From NCBI RefSeq assembly GCF_047511655.1, contig NC_133391.1, positions 131,844,906 through 131,908,905 of the forward strand: a stretch of DNA of 64,000 nucleotides. Direction: 5' to 3'. Every line of letters starts with the position of its first letter. The stretch's first letter is position 1. The notes beneath the pieces are model-generated. The model was given only the letters and a program-made list of their open reading frames with translations, ran no database searches and was not told where the DNA came from. Position numbers and translations under genes: made by a program. Shown piece by piece: positions 46,153 through 57,243 of this stretch. Source of the stretch: Castor canadensis (taxonomy: Eukaryota; Chordata; Mammalia; Rodentia; Castoridae).

Positions 46153-46595
46153 GGACTGCATTTGTTTCCTGGGACTGTCATACCAAATTACCGACAACCA
46201 TGATGGCTCAGAACAGCAAGAATCTATTCTTCCCTAGCTCTGTAGACCAGCCATTGAAATCAAGGCGTAGGCAGAGTTGAGCGCCCTCCAGAGGCTTCTG
46301 AGAGGAATCCACTCCTCACCACTTCGGAGGCAGTAGGTATTCTTTGGTTTGTGGCTGTATCTCTGTGTCTGTCCTTTCATATGACCCTCTTCAAATGATG
46401 GTGGTAAAGCTACCTATGCCTCCCTCCTGTAAGAACTCGTGTAACAATATTTACAGCCCAATCAAATAATCCAGGAAAAGCTCCTCCTCTTGAGATATTT
46501 ATAATTACATATTTTGTCACATAAGATAATATTCGCAGATTTCAAGGATTAGGATATGGACATATCTTTGGTGTCCTCATGCAATGATATTGATT
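46153..46595 (-). mobile_element. MLT1-like MaLR LTR, antisense
   Basis: tttgtttcctgggactgtca, atgatggctcagaacagcaa, agaggcttctgagaggaatc, ttcatatgaccctcttc and attcgcagatttcaaggatt. Inserted in the old L1, which resumes at about 46600. Confidence 0.8.
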
Positions 46596-46599
46596 AGAC

Positions 46600-46765
46600 A
46601 TTGCTATTAAAGCGAAAAACTGGAACCAACATAATTGAGTCACCCACAATATAATAGTAGAGTCAATTTTAACTTTATCTGTGTTGTAGAATGACATTTA
46701 CCTTATTATACCATTTATTTGATTTTCAGAACAGGAATACATATATTCCTTAAAAGTATAAAAGC
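46600..46765 (+). mobile_element. Old L1, sense, part 3
   Basis: ttgctattaaagcgaaaaac, tggaaccaacataattgag and ttaccttattataccattta continue the L1 order after the LTR. Confidence 0.6.
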
Positions 46766-46771
46766 ATGCAC

Positions 46772-46875
46772 CAGGCTGGAGGCATGGCTTAACTAGCACA
46801 GCACTTTCCTAGCAAGTGCAAGGCCCTGATTTTAAGCCTAGGTATCACCAAAAAGAAAAATAAATAAATAAAAAG
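46772..46875 (+). mobile_element. ID-like SINE, sense
   Basis: ggctggaggcatggcttaac, actttcctagcaagtgcaag, gccctgattttaagcctagg, then an A-rich tail with AAAT repeats. Confidence 0.88.
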
Positions 46876-47014
46876 CAGGGGCTGAATAGATCTAAAGATA
46901 TGACTTAGTGAGTGTTAGAGAAGATTGGCAAGATAGGGGATAGAGAGAACAAAGATGATTTTGACTTACATTTTCTTTTATAAAAATACATAAAGGAAAC
47001 ATTCCAAGCTTTGA

Positions 47015-47145
47015 ATTTTTTTTATGTGGTTGTTTTGAGACAGGGTCTCTGTATGTAGCCCAAAGTGACCTGGAATTTGCCATCCTCCTTCCTCAGTCTC
47101 CTGCGTGCTGGAATTGTAAATTTGTATCACCATGTTCAGTGAGAA
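47015..47145 (-). mobile_element. B1-like SINE, antisense
   Basis: ttgttttgagacagggtctc, tgtatgtagcccaaagtgac, catcctccttcctcagtctc, gcgtgctggaattgtaaat. Confidence 0.92.
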
Positions 47146-48770
47146 TAGTTCTTAATTCTGGGTGATGGACACTTAAGTGTAATTCTAAACATATTTAAAG
47201 TTATTTTAAAATATTTTATATGTTTTGTTTTTATATTAAAAATGGAAAATATGGTAACTCTGAGTATGAGGAGGATAAACTAGATAGGCAGGAAATAGAG
47301 GAAAGGAGGCCAGTTGGAGATTTCCAAGAGTGAGAAGGAGATTCATGGGTGATCCAAGCTACTGACTGAGGCACTGGAGAGCCATGGTCACACAGCACAG
47401 GCAACTACTGATCTGCTTTCTGTCACCATAAATTCCTCCCCATTTTCTACAATGGCATTTGAATGAAATGCATTTGCTTTTTGTGTGTTTTATTCTCTCA
47501 AGGTAACTATTTTAATAGTCACCCCGTTGCTATGTATATCAACAGTGCTTCCCTTTTGAATGCTGAGAGAATGCTAAGCTTATTGACCATCCATCACTGT
47601 GTAGAGGCGCTCCCTCGCTGAGCCTCTCCCTGGCTGGTCATCATATAGCACTTACTGCCCCCTCACCTGCTCATTCCCCTCCCACTTCTGAATCTGCAGC
47701 TGTTTTCCTTCTCCAAATCCTCTCATCAACATCGGATGCGCAATTATACTGTACAGTGATTTCCTGGAGGATTGCAAAATGTTACATTAAAAAATGCTAA
47801 GAGAGTGATACTCCTCAAGGGGGTGGAGGAGGTCATCTTCAAAGTCACATTGCAAAAATTCTCTGATTTTCCTGTATTTTCCGCTCAGTCTGTGACTCTA
47901 CCAATGAACCACCACCTGTAATATGGATTTGTGAGGATTTGCACAAAGATGGCCAGTCCTAGTGAGATCAGTTACTGAAGCAATGCCTCAATGTTTGGGA
48001 TTGCCCTTAAATTCACCTTTTTATTGCCTATGTAGATCATAAATAACATACTAACAAATAGTCAAATAAATGTCCATTGCCTAAGTTCCACATCACTAGC
48101 ATTTTGTGATTCCCAGAGCTACTATAAGGATCAAATTCAATTGGCGTTCCAAGGACTCCAGTGTTGCCTTAGAAAAATGATTAGTCTGTTGTACCAACAT
48201 CTACCAAGTCTGCTGAAGCCAGATTCCAGGAAATAGGCACTTTAACAGAATCATCAGCATGAATGCCCAAGGGAAGGAGGTCTGAAAGGAGTTGTTTTAA
48301 ATAGCTGCTTAATGACTGAGCACCACGAAATGCTGTCATTTGTCAGGGTGAAATTGTACTACCTAGAGATGTCATTTAGAGGTGGCATTTAGAATTGACA
48401 GACAGTAATGAGGGCTGGTTAAGAAAAAAGGCATTTTAATGCTTTGGTAATTGCTGGACTTTCTGAGACATCTCCATTTTATATTTATAACTGTATTATG
48501 AAAAGGAAAGAGACCAAGAATGAGACAAAGAGCAAGGGAAAAAGACGGGAAGGAAGGATTTCTAACTTGCGCATCTGTTTTTAAAGGCTCCTGCATCATT
48601 TTTTTGCTAATTGAAGGAAAAAGTTTTTATAAGAAAAAATACACGACTTTACATATGAATATAGAAAATTAATTATTTGATTCTTAATTTCTTTCCTCTT
48701 TTTTATACATTTTAATGGGTTTCGTCATTTAACAGTTAACAATTTCTCTCTCTTGCTTCATGTTTCCATA
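47146..48770. other. Single-copy DNA, no gene seen
   Basis: A GC-richer part lies at 47590-47720. No recognised features. Confidence 0.4.
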
Positions 48771-48774
48771 TATA

Positions 48775-48935
48775 TTTAAGATGGCTCATTTCACATTCAA
48801 AACAACGATTTGAGGCGTGTAGTATTATTTCCCCTTCTAAATAGGCACTGAAGCTTGCCTAAAGACATTAAGTTGACAAGCCAGAATTCAACCTCAGGTC
48901 GGTGTGTCTTCAGAATCTGGGCTTTTTAACCATGT
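48775..48935 (-). mobile_element. MIR SINE, antisense
   Basis: ataggcactgaagcttgcct, aaagacattaagttgacaag, agaattcaacctcaggtcgg. Confidence 0.75.
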
Positions 48936-49267
48936 GTGCTTGCTTCTCTTAACCAACTTGGACTCTGGGGTTGTACAAACAGTGCCTGGACCCACAGGAC
49001 CTACAGTGCTAAGATGGGACAAGTCCCAGGCCAACAGGTATGAGTTACTCATCCTGTGAGAATGCAGAAATCTGAAAGAAGCCTTTCTCTATTCAATTAC
49101 AAAGCTTCTCCAAGTTAAGTGAAGGGACATTACAAGGTGGAAAGAAACCAGACTCTAAAGAACTGAGTCTCTGCCATAGTATGCTAACAGCCCATTGTCC
49201 AAGACCTTCAGGACAGGGGAACTCTCTGAGCCTCTTTTCCTCCTCAACTGAGTAGGATAAGCAATTG
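48936..49267. other. Unclassified
   Basis: 49160-49260 has faint MIR-like text (cagcccattgtccaagacct, ctctgagcctcttttcctcc). Nothing firmer. Confidence 0.35.
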
Positions 49268-49395
49268 GATAAGCAATTTTTCTCCTTGGCTTCACATTAG
49301 AATCACTTGAAGAACTTTTTTAAATGCCAGTGCCCAAACTCCACCCCACCCCTGATTAGAAACTCAGAATATCTAGGTTTGGAGGTAATGGGTTT
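49268..49395. mobile_element. MER5-type hAT remnant
   Basis: ttggcttcacattagaatca, cttgaagaacttttttaaat, ttagaaactcagaatatcta. Confidence 0.7.
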
Positions 49396-49654
49396 CCTAC
49401 ACAGAATGAAGCATATGTGTTTCTACCTCGCAGAGTTAACAACTTAGTGGGAGAGGGAAAAGGCAAAGTTAAACAATTATTGACATACATATGTGTTCCA
49501 CCCTCCATATCCATGGCCCCTCATGTGTAGGTTCAATCAACTATGGATTAAAATATTGTTCCTGTCCTTATTCTTCAAACAATATAGTGTAGTATCTTAT
49601 GTTCAAAGCATCTACATTACAAATAACCTAGAGATGATTCAAAGCATAGGGAAT

Positions 49655-49742
49655 GGGGCTGAAGGGGTGGTCCCTGTGGTAGAGTGCCTGCCTAGCAAGC
49701 ACAAAGCCCTGAGTTTGAATTCCAGTACAGCCAAACAAAAAA
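49655..49742 (+). mobile_element. ID-like SINE, sense, in Tigger element
   Basis: gggctgaaggggtggtccct, gtggtagagtgcctgcctag, gccctgagtttgaattccag. Confidence 0.92.
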
Positions 49743-49762
49743 GGTTTCTGAAATGCATTTTG

Positions 49763-49852
49763 GGTCAGGACATGCTTGAGTGGCAGAGCGCCTGCCTAGC
49801 AAGTATGAGGTCCTGAGTCCAAACCCCAGTTCCACCAAAAAACAACAAAAAA
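49763..49852 (+). mobile_element. ID-like SINE, sense, second in Tigger element
   Basis: gcttgagtggcagagcgcct, gcctagcaagtatgaggtcc, gagtccaaaccccagttcca, A-rich tail. Confidence 0.92.
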
Positions 49853-50004
49853 ATTGAAGTATAGAGTAGTATGTGTGTAGGTTATATGCAAATATTACAC
49901 CATTTTATGTAAGGGGTTTGAGTATCTTCAGAGTTTTGTATCCATAAGGGATCCTAGGACCCAAAATCACCCCACAGATACCAAGGGACGACTATGTATA
50001 TATA

Positions 50005-51425
50005 GCATGTGGCAAAAGCTATCAATTAAAAGGAAAAAACCATGTCATGTGAGTTATGAAAGTAACAAGGGGAACACAGTTGTCTGTTTCCATATATCTA
50101 TACATACGTATATACTTGCACACAGATTCATATATGTACATGCTCATAGATGGATAGCTTGTTTTAAGATCCCCAAGCCAGAAAAGAGGGGTGGAAAAAA
50201 GAGCAAAGAGACATAGAGAGATGCACTTATTGCCCTTGGGATGTCAGTAGGACGCAGAGCAATTGACAGGTCACTTTAGGGATTTTAGATTTTATCTTAA
50301 GTACCATAGCAATACAAAGCCATTGAAGAGTGTAGTTGGGGGAGTTACACACTAAGCCATGTCTTTCTAAAAATCACTTGTGCATAAGTGTGTAGAATGA
50401 TTTGGATGGGGCATAAGAGAACATGGTAATAACTACACAGCTATTGTAAGAATGTGAGTGAAGGTTTTGGTCCTTAATGATGCCAACCATTAGCAGAATT
50501 CTGGGTATCTGTAGGGGCTAAAAAGAGGAACAGGAGACAAGAAGTTCAATAGATATAAGCGGCATAACTCATTAAAATCATTATACACAATTTAGTTAAG
50601 TGAGTGCCTTTTGCTGAGTACATGCTATTTTCTTCCTCCTGGGTTATTCTGCCCCTTCCCCCACAAAAGCACATTACATTACCCATTGTGTCTCCCCTTC
50701 CTTGTCATCATTTATGTCTCCATTCCAAGGCTTGGGGTGGCATTCAATCTTGGAGTTCCCATGTTGCACCCTTGTGCACTAGAACATGGTTGGAGGAGCA
50801 CGCTGATTATGCAGGAGTCGGCCAGGCATTGAATTTTTTGCTTTTGGTCCCTTAGTTGAATGGCTGGTCCACTGGTCTCAGTTCATCTCCAAATAGATAG
50901 GAGTCAGCTTCACAAAACCATCACTTTGATTGGCACTAAGTACCACCTTTCAGAGCCGTCATCACCCCAAGGCTCAGTATTAAAAGATCAGCAGGAAAGT
51001 GAACTTCTGCTCACAAATCCAGGGTTTGCTTTCTGACATGCAGAGAAAACAGAGGCTAGCTAATGGGAAACAGACCTTTCTGTCTTAGACCAGATGTTTC
51101 TTGAAAAGTTGGCCTTGGAACACCAGTCATCAGCTCAGGAGATGAACTAACTCTTCTCTGACTTATTCTCCCAATCCTAGACTCTCTCCTTCCACACTTC
51201 ACCCTCAGCTTTGGCACCAACCTGGTGAAGGAGGTGGCAGTAACAAGCCCTCACTGCCTCCAGGTGTTTACAATGCCCAAATAAATCCTCACCCAGGCAA
51301 TGACTTCACTGTCACCAAAAGTTGAGAAATAAAAATAGTTCAAGGTCAAAGGCAGCTTTTCAGAAGGGGAAGTATAGTAGAGATAGTGCATGCAATATAA
51401 AAAGTGTGGTTCAGAAAGTCCACTC
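50005..51425. other. Mostly single-copy DNA
   Basis: 50240-50470 resembles an ancient mammalian repeat I cannot name (ttttagattttatcttaagt, aagccattgaagagtgtagt). Two overlapping plus frames at 50604-50855 have no domain support. Confidence 0.4.
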
Positions 51426-51427
51426 AA

Positions 51428-51602
51428 CCACATGCATTTCCATTTGATCCTTACAACATCTTGGTGAGGGACTCAACAGCATTTGCCTCACTTTATAGAT
51501 GCAGAGATAGAGTCCAAAGAAGTTGGTGACTTGCACAAAATCCCACAGTCATTTTATGGTGGATATGGGTCCCCAAACTAAACCACTGGGCTACCCAAAT
51601 GA
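51428..51602 (-). mobile_element. MIR SINE, antisense
   Basis: gatccttacaacatcttggt, ctcactttatagatgcagag, gacttgcacaaaatcccaca, ctaaaccactgggctaccc. Confidence 0.88.
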
Positions 51603-51659
51603 AGTCATGTATGCATACACATTTAGAAAACCGAAGAGTACTCTATCGATATATATTTG

Positions 51660-52122
51660 GTTATTAGTTTCCTAAGACTGAAGTAGCAAATTACCAGAAA
51701 CTAGATGGCTTAAAATTACGATTTAATTTTCTCACAGTTCAAAGGCCAGAAGTCTGAAATCCATCAGGGATATTCTCACTCTGGGAGGATCTGTTCTTCA
51801 CTTCTTCCAGCCTCCGCTGGCTGTCACCATTCCATTGCTTGTGGCCATATCACTCCAGGCTCTGTGCCCATCCATGTGATGTGATTGCTTACTCTTCTCT
51901 GTATGCTCTCTCATTTCTCAAATATCTCTCTGCCTTTTTCTTAGAAGGATTCTTATCATGGGGCTATGGTCTACCTGTCCAATCCAAGAAAATCTTCTAA
52001 TATCAAGGTCGTTAATTTAGTTACAAAGATATTTTCTCCAAATAAGGTAACATTCATAGGTTCCAGAGCTTAGGGCATGGGCATATCTTTTGGAGGAACT
52101 ACATTCAACCCACTGCAGCATT
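51660..52122 (-). mobile_element. MLT1-like MaLR LTR, antisense
   Basis: gtttcctaagactgaagtag, ttctcacagttcaaaggcca, gaagtctgaaatccatcagg, ttgtggccatatcactccag, aataaggtaacattcatagg, ggaactacattcaaccc. Confidence 0.85.
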
Positions 52123-52219
52123 TAGGTTCTTGTTGGTAATGATGGTGATGATGATGTGGGTGTGGCAGAGCATTGGTACCGTCAATCCACCTTTTCTTCT
52201 AAATCTAGTGATCAATTTG

Positions 52220-52455
52220 AGGTAATATAGCCTAGTACTTAGGAATGCACTCTAGAACCAGCCTGCCTGAGGTTCACATTCTGTTGCTTGATTACTGTGT
52301 GAGATTGAACCCTGAGTGTTAATTACCCTTCCTGTAACATAAAGATAACAAAACCCTGTCTCATAGGTTGTTGCAAGGATCAAATGATTTAGATTTGTGG
52401 AAAGTGCTTAGAACAGCGTCTACACTACAGAGTTGTCAGCTATCATTATTCCTTG
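52220..52455 (+). mobile_element. MIR SINE, sense, nearly complete
   Basis: aatatagcctagtacttagg, accagcctgcctgaggttca, ctcataggttgttgcaagga, gtgcttagaacagcgtctac. Confidence 0.9.
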
Positions 52456-53625
52456 GCTGGCACTCTGACTAATGCTAAGTTTTCTCAATTCAACCTCTTT
52501 ATCATTAGATAATGATTCAGCTAAACGGATAGTGGACTTTCTATTCTGGAAGAGCAGTCCTGAATCATTAAGTCATTCCCAGGTAGTATTCTGAAAAATA
52601 ACATTCTAAGTTGTGCATAGGAGGGGAAAAACACTAAAAAATGCCATGGAAGAGACCACTGGTTTTAAATTGTCCTTTAGTTTTTCATTTGATCCTGAAG
52701 ATTCTGAAGTCTTTTGAGCCCACTGCTCAATCTAAAACCTCAGTTAGTCTTCAAAGTCTTTGGACTAGTTCTGCATACTGATGAGTACTTAAAACGTTAG
52801 CTAGGAAAGAATTAATAGAAAGCAGTGTTTTAGAAAGGACTAGCGTTTGAATAAAATGTTACCAAACAGGATAGCGGTAGATCAAGTCACCTTATATGGC
52901 TGCAGTTCAAACAGGTGACATCAGATCACCTGGACTAGAGTTTCTTTCCAGTTGTCATTTACATTGAACTCTGTTTTCTATAGAACTTGTCTGATTTCTC
53001 CTACTTTCACCTCATCCAGAGACACAAATGTCTGTCCAAAAGATTGAAACACTATCTCAGAATATAAGTAAAGGACAGTGTTGTTACTACTGAAATTAAG
53101 TTGATTAAGATAAGTGTTAAATTTGGCAAATCCATGAGTGCATACACAAGAAAATCATGGGAAGACGCTTGTCTTGTCACCAAGATAAATGTTAGTAAGG
53201 AACAGAAAAGTTATAAGTAACTTTGGATGTCAATTTATCTAATTCTTGCAACTTTATTTCTTGGGACTTTTTAAATTTTAAAAGTAAAGTTAAAGAGTTT
53301 GGAAAATATGGGAAAGTAAAAAAACTAAAAATCATTACCTAAAATAATTTCACTCTCCAGAGATAAACTCTGCTGATATTTTTATTTATTGTCTTTCTAT
53401 TTAAAAGCACTTTTCTTTCCACAACTGGAATCCTGTTGCTAAAATTAGAAATGTCTCCTCTCTCTGGAAAAAGGTAATCCTTTGGATCTTTTTATTACAA
53501 TGAGATGACAACTTTATCATAAAAGTCAGAGATGGGTCCAGAGATGGGCCCCCTGCGTTGTACCTCATTATAATGTCAAGCAGAACTTGGTTAGTGCCCA
53601 CACTAATTCTGTCCCCTGCTTTAAG
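52456..53625. other. Single-copy DNA, no repeat recognised
   Basis: Leads to the candidate exon at 53626. A (ttta)-like short run lies near 53380. Confidence 0.4.
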
Positions 53626-53731
53626 GTGGAACTCTTTTCAACTGTCCTATCAGATCTGGCATGACTTCCTCAGGTGGATGATACAGTTTGTCTCCTTGCA
53701 ACTGAGCAGCAATGTCAGAAAGCAGTCACAG
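53626..53731 (+). other. Candidate exon (CAG|GTAAGT donor, open frame)
   Basis: Acceptor ttctgtcccctgctttaag (AG at 53624-53625), 106-nt body, donor CACAG|GTAAGTGT (GT at 53732-53733). Only one frame is open (entry after 1 nt, exit at a codon end), containing WNSFQLSYQIWHDFLRWMIQ. I do not recognise it. The nine-base consensus donor is uncommon by chance, but a single predicted exon is not evidence of a gene. Confidence 0.3.
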
Positions 53732-53794
53732 GTAAGTGTCTTTATCTAGAAGAGTTGAAAACTTCATTAATGACAGCAGCTGAAATCCATTGAG

Positions 53795-53945
53795 GGCTCT
53801 CTGTTCTAAATGCTTTGAATCTTGTAACCCATGTAATGCTTATAAAAATTCCATGAGGCAATTCACCCTCAGAGGCAGCAGAGTTGGGCTTTGAACCCAC
53901 AGCTTGACTTTGGACTCTCTGCTTTTAACCACTGTAGAAGAGCTA
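53795..53945 (-). mobile_element. MIR SINE, antisense
   Basis: aatgcttataaaaattccat, cagagttgggctttgaaccc, gctttTaaccactgtag text fits reverse MIR. Confidence 0.7.
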
Positions 53946-53980
53946 TGGGGTGCTCTCAGGGTGATGAATACTGATGCTGC

Positions 53981-54035
53981 AGAACATTCTAGGCAGGCAC
54001 TCTACCACTTGAGCCACTCCTCTAGAACATTCTAG
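53981..54035 (-). mobile_element. 31-bp tailless ID SINE fragment with 12-bp target duplications
   Basis: The 31-bp insert 53993-54023 is the reverse complement of the first ~30 nt of the local ID-like SINE (gtggctcaagtggtagagtg and flanks). It is bracketed by agaacattctag at 53981-53992 and 54024-54035. It has the RNA's 5' end, no 3' part and no poly(A), which is the structure of a tailless retropseudogene. Confidence 0.8.
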
Positions 54036-54349
54036 TACTAGACGCAAACAGGTAGTGGAGGTTCCAGACCAAAAATCTATGTGAGTTAGGAATTCATGTT
54101 TTCCTCAGGTGTGAGACAAAACCATACTTATAGAAAATGAATTGAGAAATGATTAGTTTTGTTTTAAAATGAGTATTATATATTGAAATGACACAGTCAT
54201 ATGTAATACTTGGGTTTATCTTTTTAAACAGCTTTGATTGACAAAAGGAATAAACTAGTGGAAAAGCATGCTAAGTTTTGTCTCAGATAATTCCTCCAAG
54301 AGAAAGCCGTCAGTCATCCAGGCTGCAGGAAATGACCTGTTAGAACCAA

Positions 54350-54555
54350 AGGTGGAAAACCCATGGACTTCAGATTCAAATTCCTGCTCCATTATTTGCT
54401 GGGTAATTATTTTCTAGGTACGCCTTTTTTCATCCTTCATTTCTTGAAGAGGGAATTGAAATAAAATCTCCTTTCCAGTGTTTTTGTGAGGATTAAATAT
54501 AATACCATTTAAAAGGTGCCTGGCAACAGAAGTCACTTAAGAAATAATAGTGTAT
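54350..54555 (+). mobile_element. MIR SINE, sense
   Basis: catggacttcagattcaaat, tcctgctccattatttgctg, gtgaggattaaatataatac, ggtgcctggcaacagaagtc. Confidence 0.82.
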
Positions 54556-54559
54556 TATC

Positions 54560-55275
54560 TGTACCTCCTCATGACAGTTCATAGAGTTTGAAACCTAAGA
54601 AGAAACAAGATCCTCATACATGCTAACCTTGGAAACACAAAGCCTATCATGGTGGATATGGTCAGAGCAAGATGTACTCAGAGGGCAGAGAGAAACACTG
54701 AATGCCCCTACCCTAGCCTGACACCCTCCTTGCCCAAGCAGAAGCAGCAGTTGGATCAGAAGACTGGAGCCAGCTGGCCTTCTGAGGCCAACTGGAACCA
54801 GATGAAAGGAGAGCAGAAAGGGAACGAAAAATCACTCCCAAATGCCCAGCAAGGCAGCAACTTTCAAAGCCTCTGGACCTTCCCAGGCTCACTCTATTCT
54901 GCAGTTCATGCTCTCTGCATCTCTTGAGGATGCAAATGAACACAGAAGAAATGGAAATGTTACATTATCAGATCAGAGGTCTGGTGCAGACAGGCTGTAG
55001 AGCGGTTGAGAATAAAATCATTACAACCCTGCAGGATCCTGCCTTTCACGACACTCATTCGAGGAGTCCAAACGGCCTCACAACGTTGCTAGGAAACAAG
55101 GGAAAGGACGCACTGAGAGCATTACAGAGTCCCAGTGGATGAATGGTGGGGCAGGGTGGGGGAGGTTGTTTTTGGAGGCAAAATTAACCTGCCAGGTAAG
55201 CAGAAGAAAAGGGACAGTAAAGTAATAAGACTTTCATTGAGAGTTGAGTTATGATTGCAGCCAGATGAGATGAAG
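54560..55275. other. Repeat-poor, CpG-containing single-copy block
   Basis: No repeat recognised. CpGs cluster at 55045-55120, unlike most of the window, next to an X-box-like motif. A consensus donor ccag|gtaagc lies at 55194-55200, with a weak acceptor ctctattctgcag at 54902, so a non-coding exon is conceivable. The frame at 54924-55142 stops before the donor. Confidence 0.3.
55084..55098 (+). promoter_or_regulatory. Possible X-box (RFX-like) motif
   Basis: gttgctaggaaac has the paired half-site form GTTGC-spacer-GNAAC typical of RFX binding sites. It is in a CpG-bearing repeat-free block. Motif only; short matches occur by chance. Confidence 0.2.
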
Positions 55276-55278
55276 TTT

Positions 55279-55500
55279 GATGTTTTTTTTTTTTTTTTTT
55301 TGAGAGGAGGTATCAGGGATTCAATTTAAGGTCTCTTGAGCACTCTTACTACTTGAGCCATGCTCCCTGTCCTTTTATGCTTTTTTCAGATAGGGTCTTA
55401 CACTGACTTTTCTGGGGCTGGTCTCAAACCATGACCTTCCTACCACTTTCTCCCAAGGAGCTGGCTCCACAGACATGTGCCATCACACCTGGCAAAGCTT
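55279..55500 (-). mobile_element. Composite B1-ID SINE, antisense
   Basis: Poly(T) 55283-55302, then the ID reverse complement (tcagggattcaatttaagg, cttgagcactcttactactt), then the B1 reverse complement (tcagatagggtcttacactg, gggctggtctcaaacc, gacatgtgccatcacacct). Confidence 0.92.
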
Positions 55501-55861
55501 TATTTTTTAAGCAGCATTTGAAGTTTTATGCGGGTGGTAGGGTGAAAATTTGTCTGACTACCCCTTAGGGAATCTTTGTGAGAAAAAGGGTAAAAGTCCC
55601 AACACCCCTCTTCCCTGAGATTCTTAGTTGAAGTGAACTAAGAATGGATGCTAACCACAGCCATGGCCCAGGGCCATGCTTTCCTGAAGCAAAGTCACCT
55701 TGAGGGAAAAATGAGGTCTGGAAAGAGAACCACAGAGTAACTTGTCCTCAAAGAGGCAGTGTGACTTTTCGACCTAGCGTGAGTCTGGGGTAGCATTCCT
55801 GAGAGTTGGGCCACTCTTGCCCTGAGTGTGGGGAAGAGGTGCCATCCCTCCTTCCCTCCAG
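55501..55861. other. Single-copy DNA before candidate terminal exon
   Basis: No repeat recognised. Overlapping short ORFs on both strands are attributed to moderate GC. Confidence 0.35.
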
Positions 55862-56170
55862 AAGAACTGATGCAGCCCAGGAAAGGTCTGCCTTGGCACC
55901 GTGGAGGACCAGAGCAGAGCCCGAGGCATACCATCTCCAGGAAGCATTCTTGGCCACAAGAGGAAAGACCTTCTACAGACACCCAGGGAAGTACCAGTGA
56001 CCTGGCAGCTGTGTTGGAGTTAGTGTCCCTGCCTCCAGGACACCACTAAGAAAGGAACTGGTTTCCCTAACCATCTGGATGGGACTGGGCTGTACAATGG
56101 TGTGTTCTGAGGCCAGCTCGTTGGCATGTATTTCTACACAGTTGTTTAAATATTAAACTCATTCAACAAA
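55862..56170 (+). other. Candidate terminal exon with ATTAAA signal
   Basis: Pyrimidine tract ccatccctccttccctccag (AG at 55860-55861) is followed by a frame containing ELMQPRKGLPWHRGGPEQ that stops at 56047-56049. An ATTAAA polyadenylation variant follows at 56152-56157, about 100 nt later. I do not recognise the peptide. It is compatible with a last exon, coding or not. Confidence 0.25.
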
Positions 56171-56179
56171 GGCGGAAGG

Positions 56180-56405
56180 AGTGGCTGTAGGTGGTTCAGG
56201 GATTGAGCTCTGTGGTCAGATATACCCAAACTAGAATTTTGTTCTGTTCATGTGTCCTCGTGCAAATGCTTAAGCTTTCTCAGCTCCAGTTTCCTCACCG
56301 TTATTATCCTCAAGTGGATAATAATGGTACCTACCCCGTGGGCTTGTAATAAGATAATGCATGCAAAATACTTGGCACCTCGCATGCCTCAACCAGTGCT
56401 AGATT
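56180..56405 (+). mobile_element. MIR SINE, sense
   Basis: ctttctcagctccagtttcc, tcaccgttattatcctc, ataataatggtacctacccc, gtaataagataatgcatgca, aaatacttggcacctcgcat. Confidence 0.85.
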
Positions 56406-57240
56406 CTGCAAACAAGCAAATTAGGCAGAAAGGTCATTCCATGGGAAGAGAAATGCCTCGGTCACCAGAAGACAAGGCAGGTTGCATGCAAGCAATGGCA
56501 AACACTATACTTAGCAACTCTGAGAGATCATGCTGAGAGATAAATAATGAGGAGAGATTTCTCACCATAATAAGAGGAAAGGGCAAGTAAGTTTGGGACA
56601 GTCCCAGAATAGTCACAAGGACTTTGATGATGAGTGCATTTAAGCATGAGTTAAGACATCCACACGATTTTTTGGTGTAACTTTTGACCCTCTCTAAAAG
56701 ATTTTCAATGTTGTCCTAAGCCAGTCTTTATTTTAGCTTTTCTCCACTTGCTTTCCCCTCCTCCCCTTCAATTATCTCCTGAGGATTCTATTTCCATTGC
56801 CTCATGACATCTTTTGATTTAAATTCTCGTTTAAAAATAACTAGGTGGCTATTATTCCTTTGGTGTTTTGGTCAAATATGCTCTACTTAAGATGGGAGAA
56901 TGCACTTCTCTGAAAGACATCACAGAGGTGGAGAACGAGCAGCCTCTCCTCTCAGGGTGGTGGTAGAGGGACATCAAACTTCATACGTCAGGAATCTTCT
57001 TGACAGGCTTTACTAGGCCTGAGTCCAAGATGAAGCTGAGAAAAATGAAAAGGGATTTGGCTGACAAAGCAGATGACAGGCAGAGAGAGCCAGTGAAAGG
57101 GAATTGGCCAATGGCAAAAGGGAATTGGCAAGGCTTTGTGAAACCCCTTGGTGGAAAACCAGAAACCTCAGCTTGTCCGTCTGGCGCATCAGTCCTCAGA
57201 GGCAAATCATTTTAGCCTGTGGAAGGTGCCTGCCAGGAAG
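56406..57240. other. Repeat-poor single-copy DNA
   Basis: The plus frame 57000-57215 encodes a lysine/arginine-rich peptide (MKLRKMKRDLADKADDR) with no matching splice sites. A CCAAT motif (ggccaatggc) lies at 57104-57113. The 12-mer aagggaattggc occurs twice, 19 bp apart, near 57098 and 57117. Confidence 0.35.
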
Positions 57241-57243
57241 CTG

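Larger units (their letters stand above)
49485..49999. mobile_element. Tigger-type (MER2-like) DNA transposon, split by two SINEs
   Basis: The left part 49485-49650 (ccaccctccatatccatggc, aacctagagatgattcaaag) and right part 49855-49999 (gttatatgcaaatattacac, cattttatgtaaggggttt, ataccaagggacgacta) are in the order of a MER2-like Tigger element. The right end keeps the terminal inverted-repeat text of that family. Two ID-like SINEs sit in the middle. Confidence 0.82.

Noticed and set aside
55194..55200. Consensus splice donor ccag|gtaagc as the end of a coding exon
   Set aside because: The only sizeable frame upstream stops at 55142 and the acceptor is weak. Mentioned only within the surrounding block.
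55695..55982. Three overlapping minus-strand frames
   Set aside because: Local GC content makes all frames stop-poor. No minus-strand splice sites were seen that would make an exon.
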